This document shows positions 9,012 to 18,872 of a DNA stretch of 64,000 nt, piece after piece. The stretch is from Acinetobacter venetianus RAG-1 = CIP 110063. GTDB lineage: Bacteria; Pseudomonadota; Gammaproteobacteria; Pseudomonadales; Moraxellaceae. The DNA is taken from assembly GCF_000368585.1 (NCBI RefSeq), contig NZ_KB849557.1:212500-276499 (forward strand), read 5' to 3'. The notes under the pieces were generated by a model that was not told the DNA's origin, ran no database searches, and saw only the letters and a list, made by a program, of their open reading frames with translations. The position numbers and the translations under genes are program-made. Numbering within the stretch: the stretch's first letter is position 1; the number at the start of each line of letters is the position of its first letter.

Positions 9012-10034
9012 CTAAAGAGATTTTAAAAACTGTTTCGGCGTATACCCTGTCCAACGCTTAAATGCTCGACCAAAAGCACTTTGATCCGCATAATTCAAAA
9101 GTTCCGCAATTTCAGAAAGTGATTTTCCTTGTTGTAAATACAGCTTACTTTGCTCCAAACGATATTGATCCAGAATATCCTGAAAATTAAGCTGATACAC
9201 CTTGAGTTGTCGTTGTAAAGTTCTTTCAGAACAATACAATCGCTTAGCCACATAACTCTGTAACACTTCTTCTTGTTGTACTAAACCTTGCTCAATATAA
9301 GTCAAAATCTTTTGTTTGAATTGTTGTTGCTGAATCTCAATCGAGCTAATCCGACTCAATGACTGCTGCGCTTGTGTCGACAACACCTGATTCAACTGCT
9401 GATCCGCCGCAATACTTTTGGCCTTTAAAATCTGGTTGGAAAATCGTATCGCATATTGTCCAGCTTGAACTTGAATAGAACAGCCATAAAAACGCTCGAA
9501 ATGATATAGCGATGTATGCGGTGCATATCCAAACTGAATCATTTGTGGTGGCGCTAAATGATCTAACACAATCGACTGAGCAATTTTAAAGATCAACGCC
9601 AAATTAAGCTCATACATTTCTCGATAGTCAGGATAAGATGCACTCCAAACGATTTGAATATATTCAGGTAGTTGCTGAACATTGAGTTGCTCTAAATTGG
9701 TTTGTTTGAAAACAAGAGAATAGTAACGTTGTAACAATTGCAAAGCTTGCTGCAAATCAAAACTAGTCGATGCCAAATAGCCCATCAATCCTAAATCTTG
9801 CAAATTGGCATGTTCAGCTAAAACCAGCGTAATCGGTCGTGTGAAATGTGGTTGAGCGGCTTGTAACAATAAAGCATAACGCTCAACGTCAAAGTCTTGT
9901 TCATCAGGGTTTTCTAGACAGTTTTGGAAAGCATGCCAAAGCTCAGGCGAAACAACTTTTGACAAATCAATTTGTTCTTGTTGTAAAACGCGATTAAATA
10001 GCCGCAAATATCCAATTATAATTTTAACTGACAT
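9012..10034 (-). CDS. AraC-family transcriptional regulator
   Basis: A 340-residue DNA-binding regulator. The N-terminal half (about 15-200) looks like the arabinose-binding-like domain of the OruR/ArgR-type AraC group (LGLMGYLASTSFDLQQALQLLQRYY). The C-terminal 100 residues hold the double helix-turn-helix with SERTLQRQLK and the signature FGRAFKRWTGYTPKQF. It is divergent from the PF10118 hydrolase gene, with about 116 bases between starts, and probably controls it; that link is inference from position. Confidence 0.9.
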   Translation of the reverse strand: MSVKIIIGYLRLFNRVLQQEQIDLSKVVSPELWHAFQNCLENPDEQDFDVERYALLLQAAQPHFTRPITLVLAEHANLQDLGLMGYLASTSFDLQQALQLLQRYYSLVFKQTNLEQLNVQQLPEYIQIVWSASYPDYREMYELNLALIFKIAQSIVLDHLAPPQMIQFGYAPHTSLYHFERFYGCSIQVQAGQYAIRFSNQILKAKSIAADQQLNQVLSTQAQQSLSRISSIEIQQQQFKQKILTYIEQGLVQQEEVLQSYVAKRLYCSERTLQRQLKVYQLNFQDILDQYRLEQSKLYLQQGKSLSEIAELLNYADQSAFGRAFKRWTGYTPKQFLKSL

Positions 10035-10102
10035 ACGCCAATCTCATCCCTGATATGTCGTTATTTGTATAAAACTTGGCTTTAACTGTCAAAACATTTT
10101 GT

Positions 10103-10134
10103 TGAACTTTTTTCATACTGAGTTCATGAAAAAG
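10103..10134. promoter_or_regulatory. Candidate operator in the AraC/hydrolase divergent region
   Basis: Two overlapping inverted pairs: TGAAC (10103-10107) with GTTCA (10122-10126), and CTTTTTTCAT (10107-10116) with ATGAAAAAG (10126-10134). They sit just upstream of the plus-strand gene at 10151. Binding by the adjacent AraC protein is a guess. Confidence 0.3.
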
Positions 10135-10150
10135 ACAAGGAATAGCAAAG

Positions 10151-11026
10151 ATGAATGCACATGTTTCCTATCAAGTTGATCCAATTGTTAGAACCAAATT
10201 AGATTTTCACCTCGATCAAGCACCTCGCTTTTGGTTTGGCGGTGATCCTTTCCGCACACGTATGTTTGATGCATTAAGTCTCACCTTTCCTGATGGCGAA
10301 CGCTATTTTATTGAGTGCGTGCGTTTATTCCGCGACAAAATTAATGATCCTGAGTTACAGGAACGTGTCGCTGACTTCATTCGTCAGGAAGCACAGCATG
10401 GTATTGCCCATGACAAAATGAATCAGATCATGAAAGAACAAGGCATGCCTGTTGATCAGTTCACCACGCGTTTGAAAAAGATTTTTAGATTTGAATTAAA
10501 AAACCGTTCAGCTCAATACAATATTGCGATGACCGCTGCAGCCGAACACTTAACTGCACTGATGGCAGATACTTTTTATAGTAAAAAAGAAACTTTGGCT
10601 GAGGCTGATCCTTATGTAAGAGCACTATTCGCTTGGCACGCGATTGAAGAAATGGAACATCGCGATGTGGCTTTTGATGTAATGCGCGAAGTCGGTGAAG
10701 TACCTGAAGCAACCCGTCGCTTTGCTTTGGTTTTCACGACAGTGATGATGTTTGGTTTTACTCTATATCGTACTGATGTGATGCTCAAAACCGATGGTTT
10801 CAACTTGAGACAGCGTTTTGATATGGCACGTAAAGGCTTGCCGTGGTTCTTTGGTCGTAACGGTATTTTGACTGCAAAAAGAGCACAATATAGCGATTGG
10901 TTTAAAAAGGATTTCCATCCAAATCAACATCCTGTCATTCGTCAATATGATGTTTGGATTGATACTTTAGCCAAGACCAATGATCCAATTGCTGCGGGTG
11001 AAGCTTTTTGGCAAGCAGGACTTTAA
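10151..11026 (+). CDS. PF10118-type predicted metal-dependent hydrolase
   Basis: A 291-residue cytosolic protein with the look of the PF10118 family, a ferritin-like diiron fold. Candidate metal ligands are in three helices: FIRQEAQHGIAHDKMN (about residues 77-92), AAEHLTALMADTF (about 127-139) and HAIEEMEHRDVAFDV (about 158-172), all with ExxH spacing. Members often sit beside AraC regulators, as here. The reaction is unknown; the family name hydrolase is a prediction and an oxygenase role is also possible. AGGAATAG lies upstream of the ATG. Confidence 0.85.
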   Translation: MNAHVSYQVDPIVRTKLDFHLDQAPRFWFGGDPFRTRMFDALSLTFPDGERYFIECVRLFRDKINDPELQERVADFIRQEAQHGIAHDKMNQIMKEQGMPVDQFTTRLKKIFRFELKNRSAQYNIAMTAAAEHLTALMADTFYSKKETLAEADPYVRALFAWHAIEEMEHRDVAFDVMREVGEVPEATRRFALVFTTVMMFGFTLYRTDVMLKTDGFNLRQRFDMARKGLPWFFGRNGILTAKRAQYSDWFKKDFHPNQHPVIRQYDVWIDTLAKTNDPIAAGEAFWQAGL

Positions 11027-11096
11027 CTTACTTAAAATAAAATCCCCTCTATATCAGTAATACCACTCAGTTAAGCATTTTAGTTCCTCAATGGTT

Positions 11097-11117
11097 CCCC
11101 TCTTCTTTAAAGAGGGG
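11097..11117. terminator. Hairpin between convergent genes
   Basis: CCCCTCT (11097-11103) pairs with AGAGGGG (11111-11117). The T-run is weak and begins about ten bases further on. It may end transcription from either side; a copy of CCCCTCT also occurs at 11044-11050. Confidence 0.4.
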
Positions 11118-11142
11118 CTATAGGAAATTTTTATTTGTTTAC

Positions 11143-12153
11143 TCACCACTTCGCATAATGCTGTTCTAATAAGCCATATTCATTATCTAAGGTCACTAAC
11201 TCCACCTGTTCATGCGCAACCGTACCGCTGACTTTGGCTTGCCATTGATTAAACTGGCTGCCGATCAACCGTAAATTAATATTTTCAAAACGACACCACC
11301 CTGTTTCCACCATCAAGTTTAAACATCCGCCTAATGAACGAATCGACCATGTCATTTCACTTTGTTGTTCAAATAGAACATCAGTCAGTGGATACAAACG
11401 TCCATTGACCCACAGCGCATTTTCATTACCAAAACTTTCATTCACGCCAGATGCAAGGTTTAAACCAATACGGCGATCATTTTTATCTATAAATTGGCAT
11501 GACAACCAAAACCAAGCCGTTTCAGGGCGAAGAAAACCACAAGTATCATCCAGTGCTGCAAGGCTATGAGCATTAAATTCAATCTGTTGTTGATCTGGGC
11601 TGATAAAAAAACCCTCAACAGCCAATGTGGTTTGCTTCTGAGTATAAGTCCAACCATTAATACCTGTCGGGCTACATAAACTTAAGGCATCCGTACCCGC
11701 ACAAAAAATCCGTGCTTTTAATTGAATTTCACCATGCTTAGTAACTTGAATGTATCGCACGCCATTGGCATGTTGCATATCGAATTGATAAGCTGACTTT
11801 TTGAAATAACTTTGACTAAATAATGGTTGTTCATCCAGTTGCGTTTTCATAGCAAGCGGTTGAATTGCATTCCATTCAATTACTTTTTTAGCGAGATGGT
11901 CATAGACATAGAAAAAACCATGCCCTGCCCATGATAGATCGACAATCGCGATGCCAATACTGAAATGCTCATGTTGTAAGCCACAAAATTTAAATTTTTT
12001 ATATTTAAGTTGTTTGCGCCAGCCTTTAAGTATCTGACCATAAGGTGTTTTATAAATATAGTCATCTAGATTTATTCGTGATGGTACGTGGTCAAAACGC
12101 CCATAACGAGGCTGACCATTGACTTGTATCAAATCCATTTCAAAGCATTCCAT
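11143..12153 (-). CDS. DUF2804 family protein
   Basis: A 336-residue soluble protein with no signal peptide. The segment KKFKFCGLQHEHFSIGIAIVDLSWAGHGFFYVYD (about residues 52-85) matches the conserved N-terminal part of DUF2804, and the C-terminal section is a beta-rich region with a typical GVNESFGNENALWVNGRLYPL stretch. Function of the family is not established; it resembles carotenoid/lipocalin-like beta folds in layout. It is divergent from the 5'-nucleotidase gene. M1 and M6 are both ATG; the choice is not decided. Confidence 0.75.
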   Translation of the reverse strand: MECFEMDLIQVNGQPRYGRFDHVPSRINLDDYIYKTPYGQILKGWRKQLKYKKFKFCGLQHEHFSIGIAIVDLSWAGHGFFYVYDHLAKKVIEWNAIQPLAMKTQLDEQPLFSQSYFKKSAYQFDMQHANGVRYIQVTKHGEIQLKARIFCAGTDALSLCSPTGINGWTYTQKQTTLAVEGFFISPDQQQIEFNAHSLAALDDTCGFLRPETAWFWLSCQFIDKNDRRIGLNLASGVNESFGNENALWVNGRLYPLTDVLFEQQSEMTWSIRSLGGCLNLMVETGWCRFENINLRLIGSQFNQWQAKVSGTVAHEQVELVTLDNEYGLLEQHYAKW

Positions 12154-12355
12154 GACTGATTGTTTAAATCTTTGCCAATAATAGTCTGTAAATCAGAAGA
12201 TTAACACCATTAAAAGAATAAAATTTATACAAAATTTGAGCGTGATTCACCATTTCTTCAGACAGCATTCACGAGTAGCTGTCGTCCATTTTTTCATCAA
12301 AGATTCATACGAACACTTTATTTTTAAAAACAATCTTATACCAGTTGATAAAAAT

Positions 12356-14140
12356 ATGACTCTTCAAACAATATTCAAAACAAAAGCATTATGTTTAATG
12401 CTTTTAGCTTTAACGGCATGCAACGACAATAACGATGATAGTAACAATCAACCACCTGTTGCTGAACGCCAAAATCAAAGTATTAACATCATTGCATTCA
12501 ATGACTTTCATGGAAACTTAGAACCACCGAAACGCTATATTGAAGCAGAAGATCCAACAGATACCAGTAAATCAGTACGAATCCCTGTGGGTGGGGTAAG
12601 TTATTTTGCCGATGCAATAAATAAACTCCGTGCTAAATATCCAAATAATGCTGTCGTTTCTGCTGGTGATTTAATTAGTGCTTCCCCGCTCACCTCATCG
12701 CTATTCCTAGACGAACCAACCATTGAAACCATGAATGATATTCATATTGATTTTAATGCCGTGGGGAATCATGAATTTGACCGTGGTACAGATGAATTAC
12801 GTCGTTTACAAAATGGTGGATGTGAGCAATATACCAGTGCTAAACCATGTCAAATCAACCCACACTTTGAGGGTGCAAAATTCAACTTTTTGGCTGCCAA
12901 CGTTTCGATGAAAGCAGATCCAAGTAAAACATTATTTCCTGCATATAAAGTCAAAACCTATGGTGGCATACCAGTTGCATTTATCGGTATGACCTTAAAA
13001 GCAACCCCAAGCATCGTTTCTGCTGCGGGTATTAAAGATGTTGATTTTCATGATGAAGCCGATACAGTCAATGCTTTAGTTCCCGAGTTAAAGAAACAAG
13101 GTATTGAAGCCATTGTCGTTGTGGTGCATGAAGGGGTTGCGCCAAGTACCAAGTTTAATAGCAAAACCTGTGATGGATTAAGTGGGCCTCTGTTGGGAAT
13201 TTTAGATCGCTTAGATCCAGCTGTAGATGTTGTTGTGTCTGGTCACACACATCAGTCTTATATTTGCGATTACGCAACCAAAAATCCGCAAAAACCATTT
13301 TTACTCACCTCAGCGGGTCAATACGGCACGGCGATTACCAATATTCAACTGGAATTGGATGGAAAAACAGGTGATGTGATCAAAAAAGATGCCTCTCAAG
13401 TTCCTGTTCAAAGTGAAGCGTATACCTCTGGTTCAAATACGGTAAATTTGACTAATCTTTATGAAAAATTCAATAAAACGCCGAGCATCGAAGCCATACT
13501 TGATAAATATCGCCAAGCAGTAACGACTATCTCTGCTCGCGTTGTCGGTACTGCGAACAGTGTAATTAGCCGTACTGCAACTGAAAGTGGCGAAAGTGCA
13601 TTAGGAAATCTGATTGCGGATGCACAACAAGCCGCTGCGTTAGCTGCAAGTGATCAAGGTTCTGATTTCACCTTAATGAATCCAGGCGGTGTACGTGCTG
13701 ATCTACTCATTAACACTAATAATCAAATCACATTCGGCGACGTATTTACGGTACAACCATTTGGTAATTCCTTAGTGACTTTAAGCCTTACCGGTAAACA
13801 AATTCGTGATGTATTAGAGCAACAATGGTCTGGCGCAAATGCAGCAACTGTCCGCATCTTGCAACCATCGAAAGAGTTTAGTTATTCATACAACAAAGAT
13901 GGTTCAGTATCACCGCGTGCAAGTCTTGTCATGGTCGCAGGACAACCACTTGTTGATACAAAAGTTTATCGTGTGACCGTAAATAGCTTCCTTGCAGATG
14001 GCGGTGATAACTTTACTGTTCTAAAAGATGGTAAGAACCCAATTGGTGGCGGTCAAGATATTGATGCATTGGAAAAATATGTTACTCAAAACTCTCCGCT
14101 TACGGTACCAAATACCAATCGAATCAAGTTAGTTCAATAA
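12356..14140 (+). CDS. Lipoprotein 5'-nucleotidase / UDP-sugar hydrolase family
   Basis: A 594-residue lipoprotein (signal ending LLALTAC) that should hydrolyse nucleotides or related phosphoesters in the envelope. The N-terminal calcineurin-like metallophosphatase domain carries FNDFHGN, SAGDLISASP, GNHEFDRG and VSGHTHQ; the C-terminal 5'-nucleotidase domain carries NPGGVRADL and FTVQPFGNSL, the substrate-binding part. This is the UshA layout. The ATG at 12356 yields the lipoprotein signal; the TTG frame start at 12236 does not. It stands alone with a strong terminator. Phosphate or nucleoside salvage is the likely role. Confidence 0.9.
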   Translation: MTLQTIFKTKALCLMLLALTACNDNNDDSNNQPPVAERQNQSINIIAFNDFHGNLEPPKRYIEAEDPTDTSKSVRIPVGGVSYFADAINKLRAKYPNNAVVSAGDLISASPLTSSLFLDEPTIETMNDIHIDFNAVGNHEFDRGTDELRRLQNGGCEQYTSAKPCQINPHFEGAKFNFLAANVSMKADPSKTLFPAYKVKTYGGIPVAFIGMTLKATPSIVSAAGIKDVDFHDEADTVNALVPELKKQGIEAIVVVVHEGVAPSTKFNSKTCDGLSGPLLGILDRLDPAVDVVVSGHTHQSYICDYATKNPQKPFLLTSAGQYGTAITNIQLELDGKTGDVIKKDASQVPVQSEAYTSGSNTVNLTNLYEKFNKTPSIEAILDKYRQAVTTISARVVGTANSVISRTATESGESALGNLIADAQQAAALAASDQGSDFTLMNPGGVRADLLINTNNQITFGDVFTVQPFGNSLVTLSLTGKQIRDVLEQQWSGANAATVRILQPSKEFSYSYNKDGSVSPRASLVMVAGQPLVDTKVYRVTVNSFLADGGDNFTVLKDGKNPIGGGQDIDALEKYVTQNSPLTVPNTNRIKLVQ

Positions 14141-14150
14141 AATAGTGAGT

Positions 14151-14181
14151 AAAAAAAGGGAAGCTTTTGCTTCCCTTTTTT
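14151..14181. terminator. Bidirectional rho-independent terminator
   Basis: GGGAAGC (14158-14164), TTTT loop, GCTTCCC (14169-14175), T-run on the right and A-run on the left. It serves the nucleotidase gene and the convergent DUF1543 gene. Confidence 0.9.
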
Positions 14182-14190
14182 ATTGAGCTT

Positions 14191-14703
14191 TTAACCTATG
14201 GTGAGATAAGTATTTTCCCAAATGGTCGGGTTAAACTCACCTTGAACCAACTGGATATAACGACCTGCTACATGATCGATAGCAATACAATCATCTACAT
14301 CAACGACACGGTCTGTATGCGGTTTATGCCAGTGTTGCTCGATATATTGCTTACCGAGCTGTTTTGCATTTGTTGAATCTGTAGCCACGACAAGATGATA
14401 GCTATGTAACTCACCGAAAATATTCGGGACATATCCACCCAAATTGATCAAATACAATTTTTCATCCGAAACTGACGGCGCTGCATCAGAAAAATGTATT
14501 TGATACTTCACACCTTGCGATTGCACACCTGTAAACTGTGCCCAAGCATCAATATGCAATCCTTTCAACTCACCAAACCAAGCTTGTTTTAACTGTGGCA
14601 TGATTTCAGGTAGTGTTTCACCTATTGCCATTACTACATCATGAACTTCAGTATTGGCTTTTGCATGTCGGCCACCCAACATCACCATAAACAAACTTGG
14701 CAT
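14191..14703 (-). CDS. DUF1543 domain protein
   Basis: A 170-residue soluble protein with two DUF1543-like motifs: LFMVMLGGRHAKANTEVHDV near the N-terminus and LYLINLGGYVPNIFGELHSYHLVVA in the middle (about residues 82-106). The function is unknown. It lies 9 bases downstream of trpB on the same strand, so it is very likely the last gene of a trpF-trpB-DUF1543 operon. Confidence 0.82.
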   Translation of the reverse strand: MPSLFMVMLGGRHAKANTEVHDVVMAIGETLPEIMPQLKQAWFGELKGLHIDAWAQFTGVQSQGVKYQIHFSDAAPSVSDEKLYLINLGGYVPNIFGELHSYHLVVATDSTNAKQLGKQYIEQHWHKPHTDRVVDVDDCIAIDHVAGRYIQLVQGEFNPTIWENTYLTIG

Positions 14704-14712
14704 TGTGAAAAC

Positions 14713-15942
14713 TTACATCTCAACCATTTCAACGCCATCAATACGCGCAACCGTCATTAAGTCTTTATCACCACGACCTGAAACGGTTGCAATGATGATT
14801 TGATCTTTAGACATGGTTGGCGCAAGTTTAGTGACATAAGCCATGGCATGTGAGCTTTCAAGTGCAGGAATAATCCCTTCAATCTTAGTGAGATCACGGA
14901 AACCTTGTAGCGCTTCGTCATCATTGATTGGCACATATTCAACACGTTTCATATCTTTTAAGAAACTATGTTCGGGACCAACACCCGGATAGTCTAGACC
15001 TGCCGAAATACTATGTGTTTCAATGATCTGGCCTTGCTCATCTGACATCAAGTAGGTACGGTTACCATGTAATACGCCGACATGACCTGCATTTAATGGC
15101 GCAGAGTGTTTACCAGTTTCAATGCCGTAACCCGCTGCTTCAACACCATACATTTTCACATCTTGATCATTCAAGAATGGATAGAACAAGCCCATCGCAT
15201 TTGAACCACCACCAACACAAGCAACCAATGCGTCAGGTAAACGACCTGCTTGCTCCTGAATTTGACGGCGTGCTTCACGGCCAATAATTGATTGGAAATC
15301 ACGAACAAGCTGAGGATATGGATGTGGCCCAGCAACAGTACCAATCACATAATAAGTGCTATCAACATTGGTGACCCAGTCACGCATTGCTTCGTTCATG
15401 GCATCTTTCAATGTTTTTGAACCACTTTGTACAGGAACAACTGTCGCACCAAGCAAACGCATACGATATACATTCATCGCTTGACGTTTTACGTCTTCAG
15501 CGCCCATGTACACCACGCACTCCATACCCAAACGTGCTGCAATGGTTGCCGTCGCCACACCATGCTGACCTGCACCTGTTTCAGCAATGATACGCTTCTT
15601 ACCTGATAGCTTTGCCAATAATGCCTGACCAATCGTGTTATTCACTTTGTGTGAACCCGTGTGATTCAAGTCTTCACGTTTCAGGTAAATTTGCGCACCG
15701 CCGAGGTGCTGAGACCATCGTTCAGCATAATAAAGTGGACTAGGACGACCAACATAGAACGCAAGATCACGATCAAACTCTGCCAAAAACTGAGCATCAT
15801 TTTTCATACGACCATAAAGATTTTCTAAATCTTCAAGTGCAGCCATTAGCGTTTCTGACACAAAACGTCCACCATGAATACCGAAATGCCCTTGAGCATC
15901 TGGAAACTGGGTGTAGTCAATCACGTTATTTTGCTGATCCAC
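14713..15942 (-). CDS. trpB: Tryptophan synthase beta subunit
   Basis: PLP enzyme that joins indole and serine to give tryptophan; works in complex with TrpA. The 409-residue protein has the PLP-lysine motif HTGSHKVNN, the glycine-rich phosphate loop GGGSNAMG and the [10 protein letters not shown] segment. I choose the GTG at 15942 because AAGGAG (15949-15954) sits 6 bases before it and conserved sequence starts there; the longer frame to 15969 would overlap trpF by 44 bases. The chosen start overlaps the trpF end by 17 bases, so its ribosome binding site lies inside trpF. Confidence 0.96.
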   Translation of the reverse strand: MDQQNNVIDYTQFPDAQGHFGIHGGRFVSETLMAALEDLENLYGRMKNDAQFLAEFDRDLAFYVGRPSPLYYAERWSQHLGGAQIYLKREDLNHTGSHKVNNTIGQALLAKLSGKKRIIAETGAGQHGVATATIAARLGMECVVYMGAEDVKRQAMNVYRMRLLGATVVPVQSGSKTLKDAMNEAMRDWVTNVDSTYYVIGTVAGPHPYPQLVRDFQSIIGREARRQIQEQAGRLPDALVACVGGGSNAMGLFYPFLNDQDVKMYGVEAAGYGIETGKHSAPLNAGHVGVLHGNRTYLMSDEQGQIIETHSISAGLDYPGVGPEHSFLKDMKRVEYVPINDDEALQGFRDLTKIEGIIPALESSHAMAYVTKLAPTMSKDQIIIATVSGRGDKDLMTVARIDGVEMVEM

Positions 15943-16582
15943 GTTGGACTCCTTGCATAAATTTTTCAATGAGTTGTTGGTCTTTTATACCTTTTGCGGA
16001 CTCTACGCCTCCGCTGACATCCACAGCAAAAGCTGCTGTAGTATCAATAGCTTCACTCACATTTTCAGGTGTTAAGCCACCTGCCAAAATTAGTGGAATT
16101 TCAAGTTTAGGAAATTTGTTCCAATCAAAGCGATGCCCTGTTCCACCCTTTAACTCAGGATGCCATGCATCTAACAATACCGCACTGGCACCAGCCGATT
16201 GATAGCGTTGAACTTCTGCCACTACATCTAAATCAGATTTCACTTGAATTGCTTTATACCAACGACGTTTACATGATTCTGCGATCTGCTGACATTGTTC
16301 AGGTGTTTCATCACCATGTAGTTGTAATACATCCAACGGAACTGAATCAAGCACCGTTTTTATTTCTTCAGCACTAGCATTTACAAACAATCCCACCAAT
16401 TGCACATAAGGCGGAATATGTTTTGCCAACGATTGCGCTTGCCCAACAGTGACATGGCGAGGACTAGGCGGGAAAAATACAAAACCGATTGCATCTGCGC
16501 CTGCCTGCACCACAGCTTGAATATCTTGTGCTCGAGTTATTCCACAAATCTTGGCGCGAGTTCGCATTTGAGATTGGCGCAT
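15926..16582 (-). CDS. trpF: Phosphoribosylanthranilate isomerase
   Basis: Third-to-last step of tryptophan synthesis, an Amadori rearrangement in a TIM barrel. The 218-residue protein has KICGITR with the catalytic Cys, [19 protein letters not shown] with the product-site residues, [19 protein letters not shown] and GGLTPENV. It overlaps trpB and is divergent from the B12 riboswitch/btuB unit. A start at M6 is also possible. Confidence 0.96.
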   Translation of the reverse strand: MRQSQMRTRAKICGITRAQDIQAVVQAGADAIGFVFFPPSPRHVTVGQAQSLAKHIPPYVQLVGLFVNASAEEIKTVLDSVPLDVLQLHGDETPEQCQQIAESCKRRWYKAIQVKSDLDVVAEVQRYQSAGASAVLLDAWHPELKGGTGHRFDWNKFPKLEIPLILAGGLTPENVSEAIDTTAAFAVDVSGGVESAKGIKDQQLIEKFMQGVQRGSAK

Positions 16583-16671
16583 GATGTGTCCAATTTAAAA
16601 TGAATATTTTGAAACCATCGCATTGTAATGCAATTTGACTCACTTGGGGCAAAGTTCATTTCGAAATGCGA

Positions 16672-16700
16672 TTGTTTAAAAAACGTTAACACTTTATACT
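16672..16700 (+). promoter_or_regulatory. Predicted sigma-70 promoter of the btuB transcript
   Basis: TTGTTT at 16672-16677, 17-base spacer, TATACT at 16695-16700. The transcript would start near 16707, right before the riboswitch. Confidence 0.7.
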
Positions 16701-16724
16701 GCGCGCAATATCGCAACAAGTCTA

Positions 16725-16905
16725 AAGCAAATTCTTTTGCTTATAGGGAAGTTGGTGAGAATCCAACACTGCCCTCGCAACGGTAACACCGAATTATTAA
16801 TCAAGCTCAACGCCAAATCACTGCGTCGGATCGATGTGGGAAGATGATTAATAGCATCACCATTGTGATGATATAGTGAAGTCCGGAGACCTGCTTGTTG
16901 TTCAT
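16725..16905 (+). ncRNA. Cobalamin (AdoCbl) riboswitch
   Basis: A leader RNA that binds a cobalamin and lowers expression of B12 uptake genes. The core is seen directly: GGGAAGTTGGTGAGAATCC-type P3/J region at 16746-16763, the CAACACTGCCC/CGCAACGG(TAA) junction after it, and the B12 box AAGTCCGGAGACCTGC at 16879-16894. The order and spacing fit the family. The stretch from about 16906 to the start codon at 16950 is likely the expression platform, closing over the ribosome binding site GGAG (16939-16942). Confidence 0.95.
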
Positions 16906-16949
16906 TTCCACATTAACATTCACGATGGGTGAATGTCTGGAGCGACATC

Positions 16950-18830
16950 ATGTCTACAGTTTTTCAACCAACTCGTTTAGTTGGTGCTATCGCTATTGCG
17001 ATGGGGTTTTCTTCACCAGCTTTTGCTCAAGATCAATCAACAGAAAAAACAGCAACGCTTGATACGATTGTTGTGACAGCATCTCGTAGTGAACAGAAAA
17101 TCAGCGAAGTTCCAGCGCGTATCAATATTATTGAACCAAAGATTCTCGAACAATCGCCAATTGCTTCTTTACCACAACTATTAGAAACCGATGCTTCAAT
17201 CAACATGGTACAAAGCGGCGGTTATGGTCAATCAGCTTCTATTTTTTTACGCGGAACTAACTCTAACCATACATTGCTGTTAAGAGATGGTGTTCGTCTT
17301 AACTCAAATACATCTGGTGCAGCATCATTACCATTTATTGATACAACTGATATTAAACAAATTGAAGTCTTAAAAGGCCCAGCATCAGTTCTATATGGTG
17401 CAGATGCAATTGGTGGTGTAGTACAGCTTATCTCAAAAACTCCAGAAAAAACTTCAGCATTCATAACTGGGGAAATTGGCGAAAATAAAACGTATAAGTC
17501 AGTTGTTGGCGCAGATCTCGCTGAAAATGGTTTTTATGCTCAAATTCGTGGACAACGCTTAGAAACTGACGGTACACCAGTCACTGATGCAAAAGACAAT
17601 AAAAAAGCGAGTTTTGATCAAAAAGGCTATAGCGCAAAAATCGGTGTTGAAAAAGAGCTATTTGCAGCTTCTGTCGATTATAGTGAAAACGAAGGCTATA
17701 GTGACTATGACAACTATGGCAACTTAGTTTCTCAAGACTTCAAAAATGAAGTCATTAATGTAAAAGGTCGTGTAAATATTCTTGATAATGTAGCTATTCA
17801 CGCTCGCTTATCTCAGTTCAAAGATGATTTGAATCAAAATAACTCACCAGACTATGTTTACAGTACTACACAAGAAGCTGAACTTTATACGAAATGGCAA
17901 ATGACACCTGCTCAAAATATTTTAGTGGGTTCAACATACAAAGATATTAAAGGAAATGTTTTTTCTAAAGGACAAGGTTATGAATGGGAGGGTGTATTTT
18001 ATCCAGGAGTCGACGTTCTTTACGATGAAAAGGTTAACTCCACTGGCTATTTTGTCCAACATCAATACCAAGGTAATGGTTTAGATACACAAGTTGGTAT
18101 TCGTCTAGAAGATAATGATAAGTTTGGTACTCATACTGTTGGTCAAGGGGCTATTCGTTATCAAATATTACCTCTAACAAGCGTTTACGCGAATATTGGT
18201 TCTGCATTCCGTGCACCAACAACCAATGACTTATATGCAACACCATGGGGCGCTAATCCAAACTTAAAACCAGAAGAAAGTTTTTCTTATGAAATTGGTT
18301 TAGATCAAAAGTTAAACTACAATATTAATCTTGGTTTATCTATTTACCGCAATCAAGTTGACAATTTAATTAGTTCCAAAGCTGGAAAACTTGAAAATAT
18401 TAAGAAAGCAACCTTTACTGGTGGTGAAGCATCATTCAAATGGCAGCAAAATGAATTATTTTTAAGTACAACCTATGCCTATGTACAAGCAAAAGATGAT
18501 GAAACCAAAAAAGATTTAACCCGTCGACCTCGTCAAAGCCTAACCCTAACAACTGGATGGGATGATGGAGAATATGGTGTTTCAGCTTCAGTAGTTGCTA
18601 AATCAGATTCAAAAGATTTTGCGGATACTGCAAATGCTCCACAAACAATTACACCAGGTTATGTCTCAACAAATGTAAATATTTATTGGCAGCCGATTCC
18701 GATGATCAAGCTGTTTGCAAATATTGAAAACATTGGGGATGTAAATTACAAAACAGCCTATAACGGTAATGGTGTGTATTACATCAACGGTGGTCGTCAA
18801 GCTTCTGCTGGCGTAACTTTCCGTTATTAA
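16950..18830 (+). CDS. btuB: TonB-dependent cobalamin receptor (BtuB-like)
   Basis: Outer-membrane beta-barrel that imports vitamin B12 with energy from TonB. The 626-residue precursor has a signal peptide ending AFA at residue 26, a TonB box DTIVVTAS very close to that of E. coli BtuB, a plug domain (IEVLKGPASVLYGADAIGGVVQLISK) and a barrel ending in aromatic RY. The ATG at 16950 follows GGAG by 7 bases and is preferred to the GTG at 16929. The cobalamin riboswitch directly upstream makes B12 the likely ligand; cobinamide or another corrinoid cannot be excluded. Confidence 0.93.
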   Translation: MSTVFQPTRLVGAIAIAMGFSSPAFAQDQSTEKTATLDTIVVTASRSEQKISEVPARINIIEPKILEQSPIASLPQLLETDASINMVQSGGYGQSASIFLRGTNSNHTLLLRDGVRLNSNTSGAASLPFIDTTDIKQIEVLKGPASVLYGADAIGGVVQLISKTPEKTSAFITGEIGENKTYKSVVGADLAENGFYAQIRGQRLETDGTPVTDAKDNKKASFDQKGYSAKIGVEKELFAASVDYSENEGYSDYDNYGNLVSQDFKNEVINVKGRVNILDNVAIHARLSQFKDDLNQNNSPDYVYSTTQEAELYTKWQMTPAQNILVGSTYKDIKGNVFSKGQGYEWEGVFYPGVDVLYDEKVNSTGYFVQHQYQGNGLDTQVGIRLEDNDKFGTHTVGQGAIRYQILPLTSVYANIGSAFRAPTTNDLYATPWGANPNLKPEESFSYEIGLDQKLNYNINLGLSIYRNQVDNLISSKAGKLENIKKATFTGGEASFKWQQNELFLSTTYAYVQAKDDETKKDLTRRPRQSLTLTTGWDDGEYGVSASVVAKSDSKDFADTANAPQTITPGYVSTNVNIYWQPIPMIKLFANIENIGDVNYKTAYNGNGVYYINGGRQASAGVTFRY

Positions 18831-18872
18831 TCGCGCAAACAAATAACAAAAATATTTTCTTAACTCCATTTT

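Noticed and set aside
10485..10945. Antisense ORFs within the PF10118 gene.
   Set aside because: No ribosome binding sites and no recognisable motifs; the plus-strand frame has clear family motifs.
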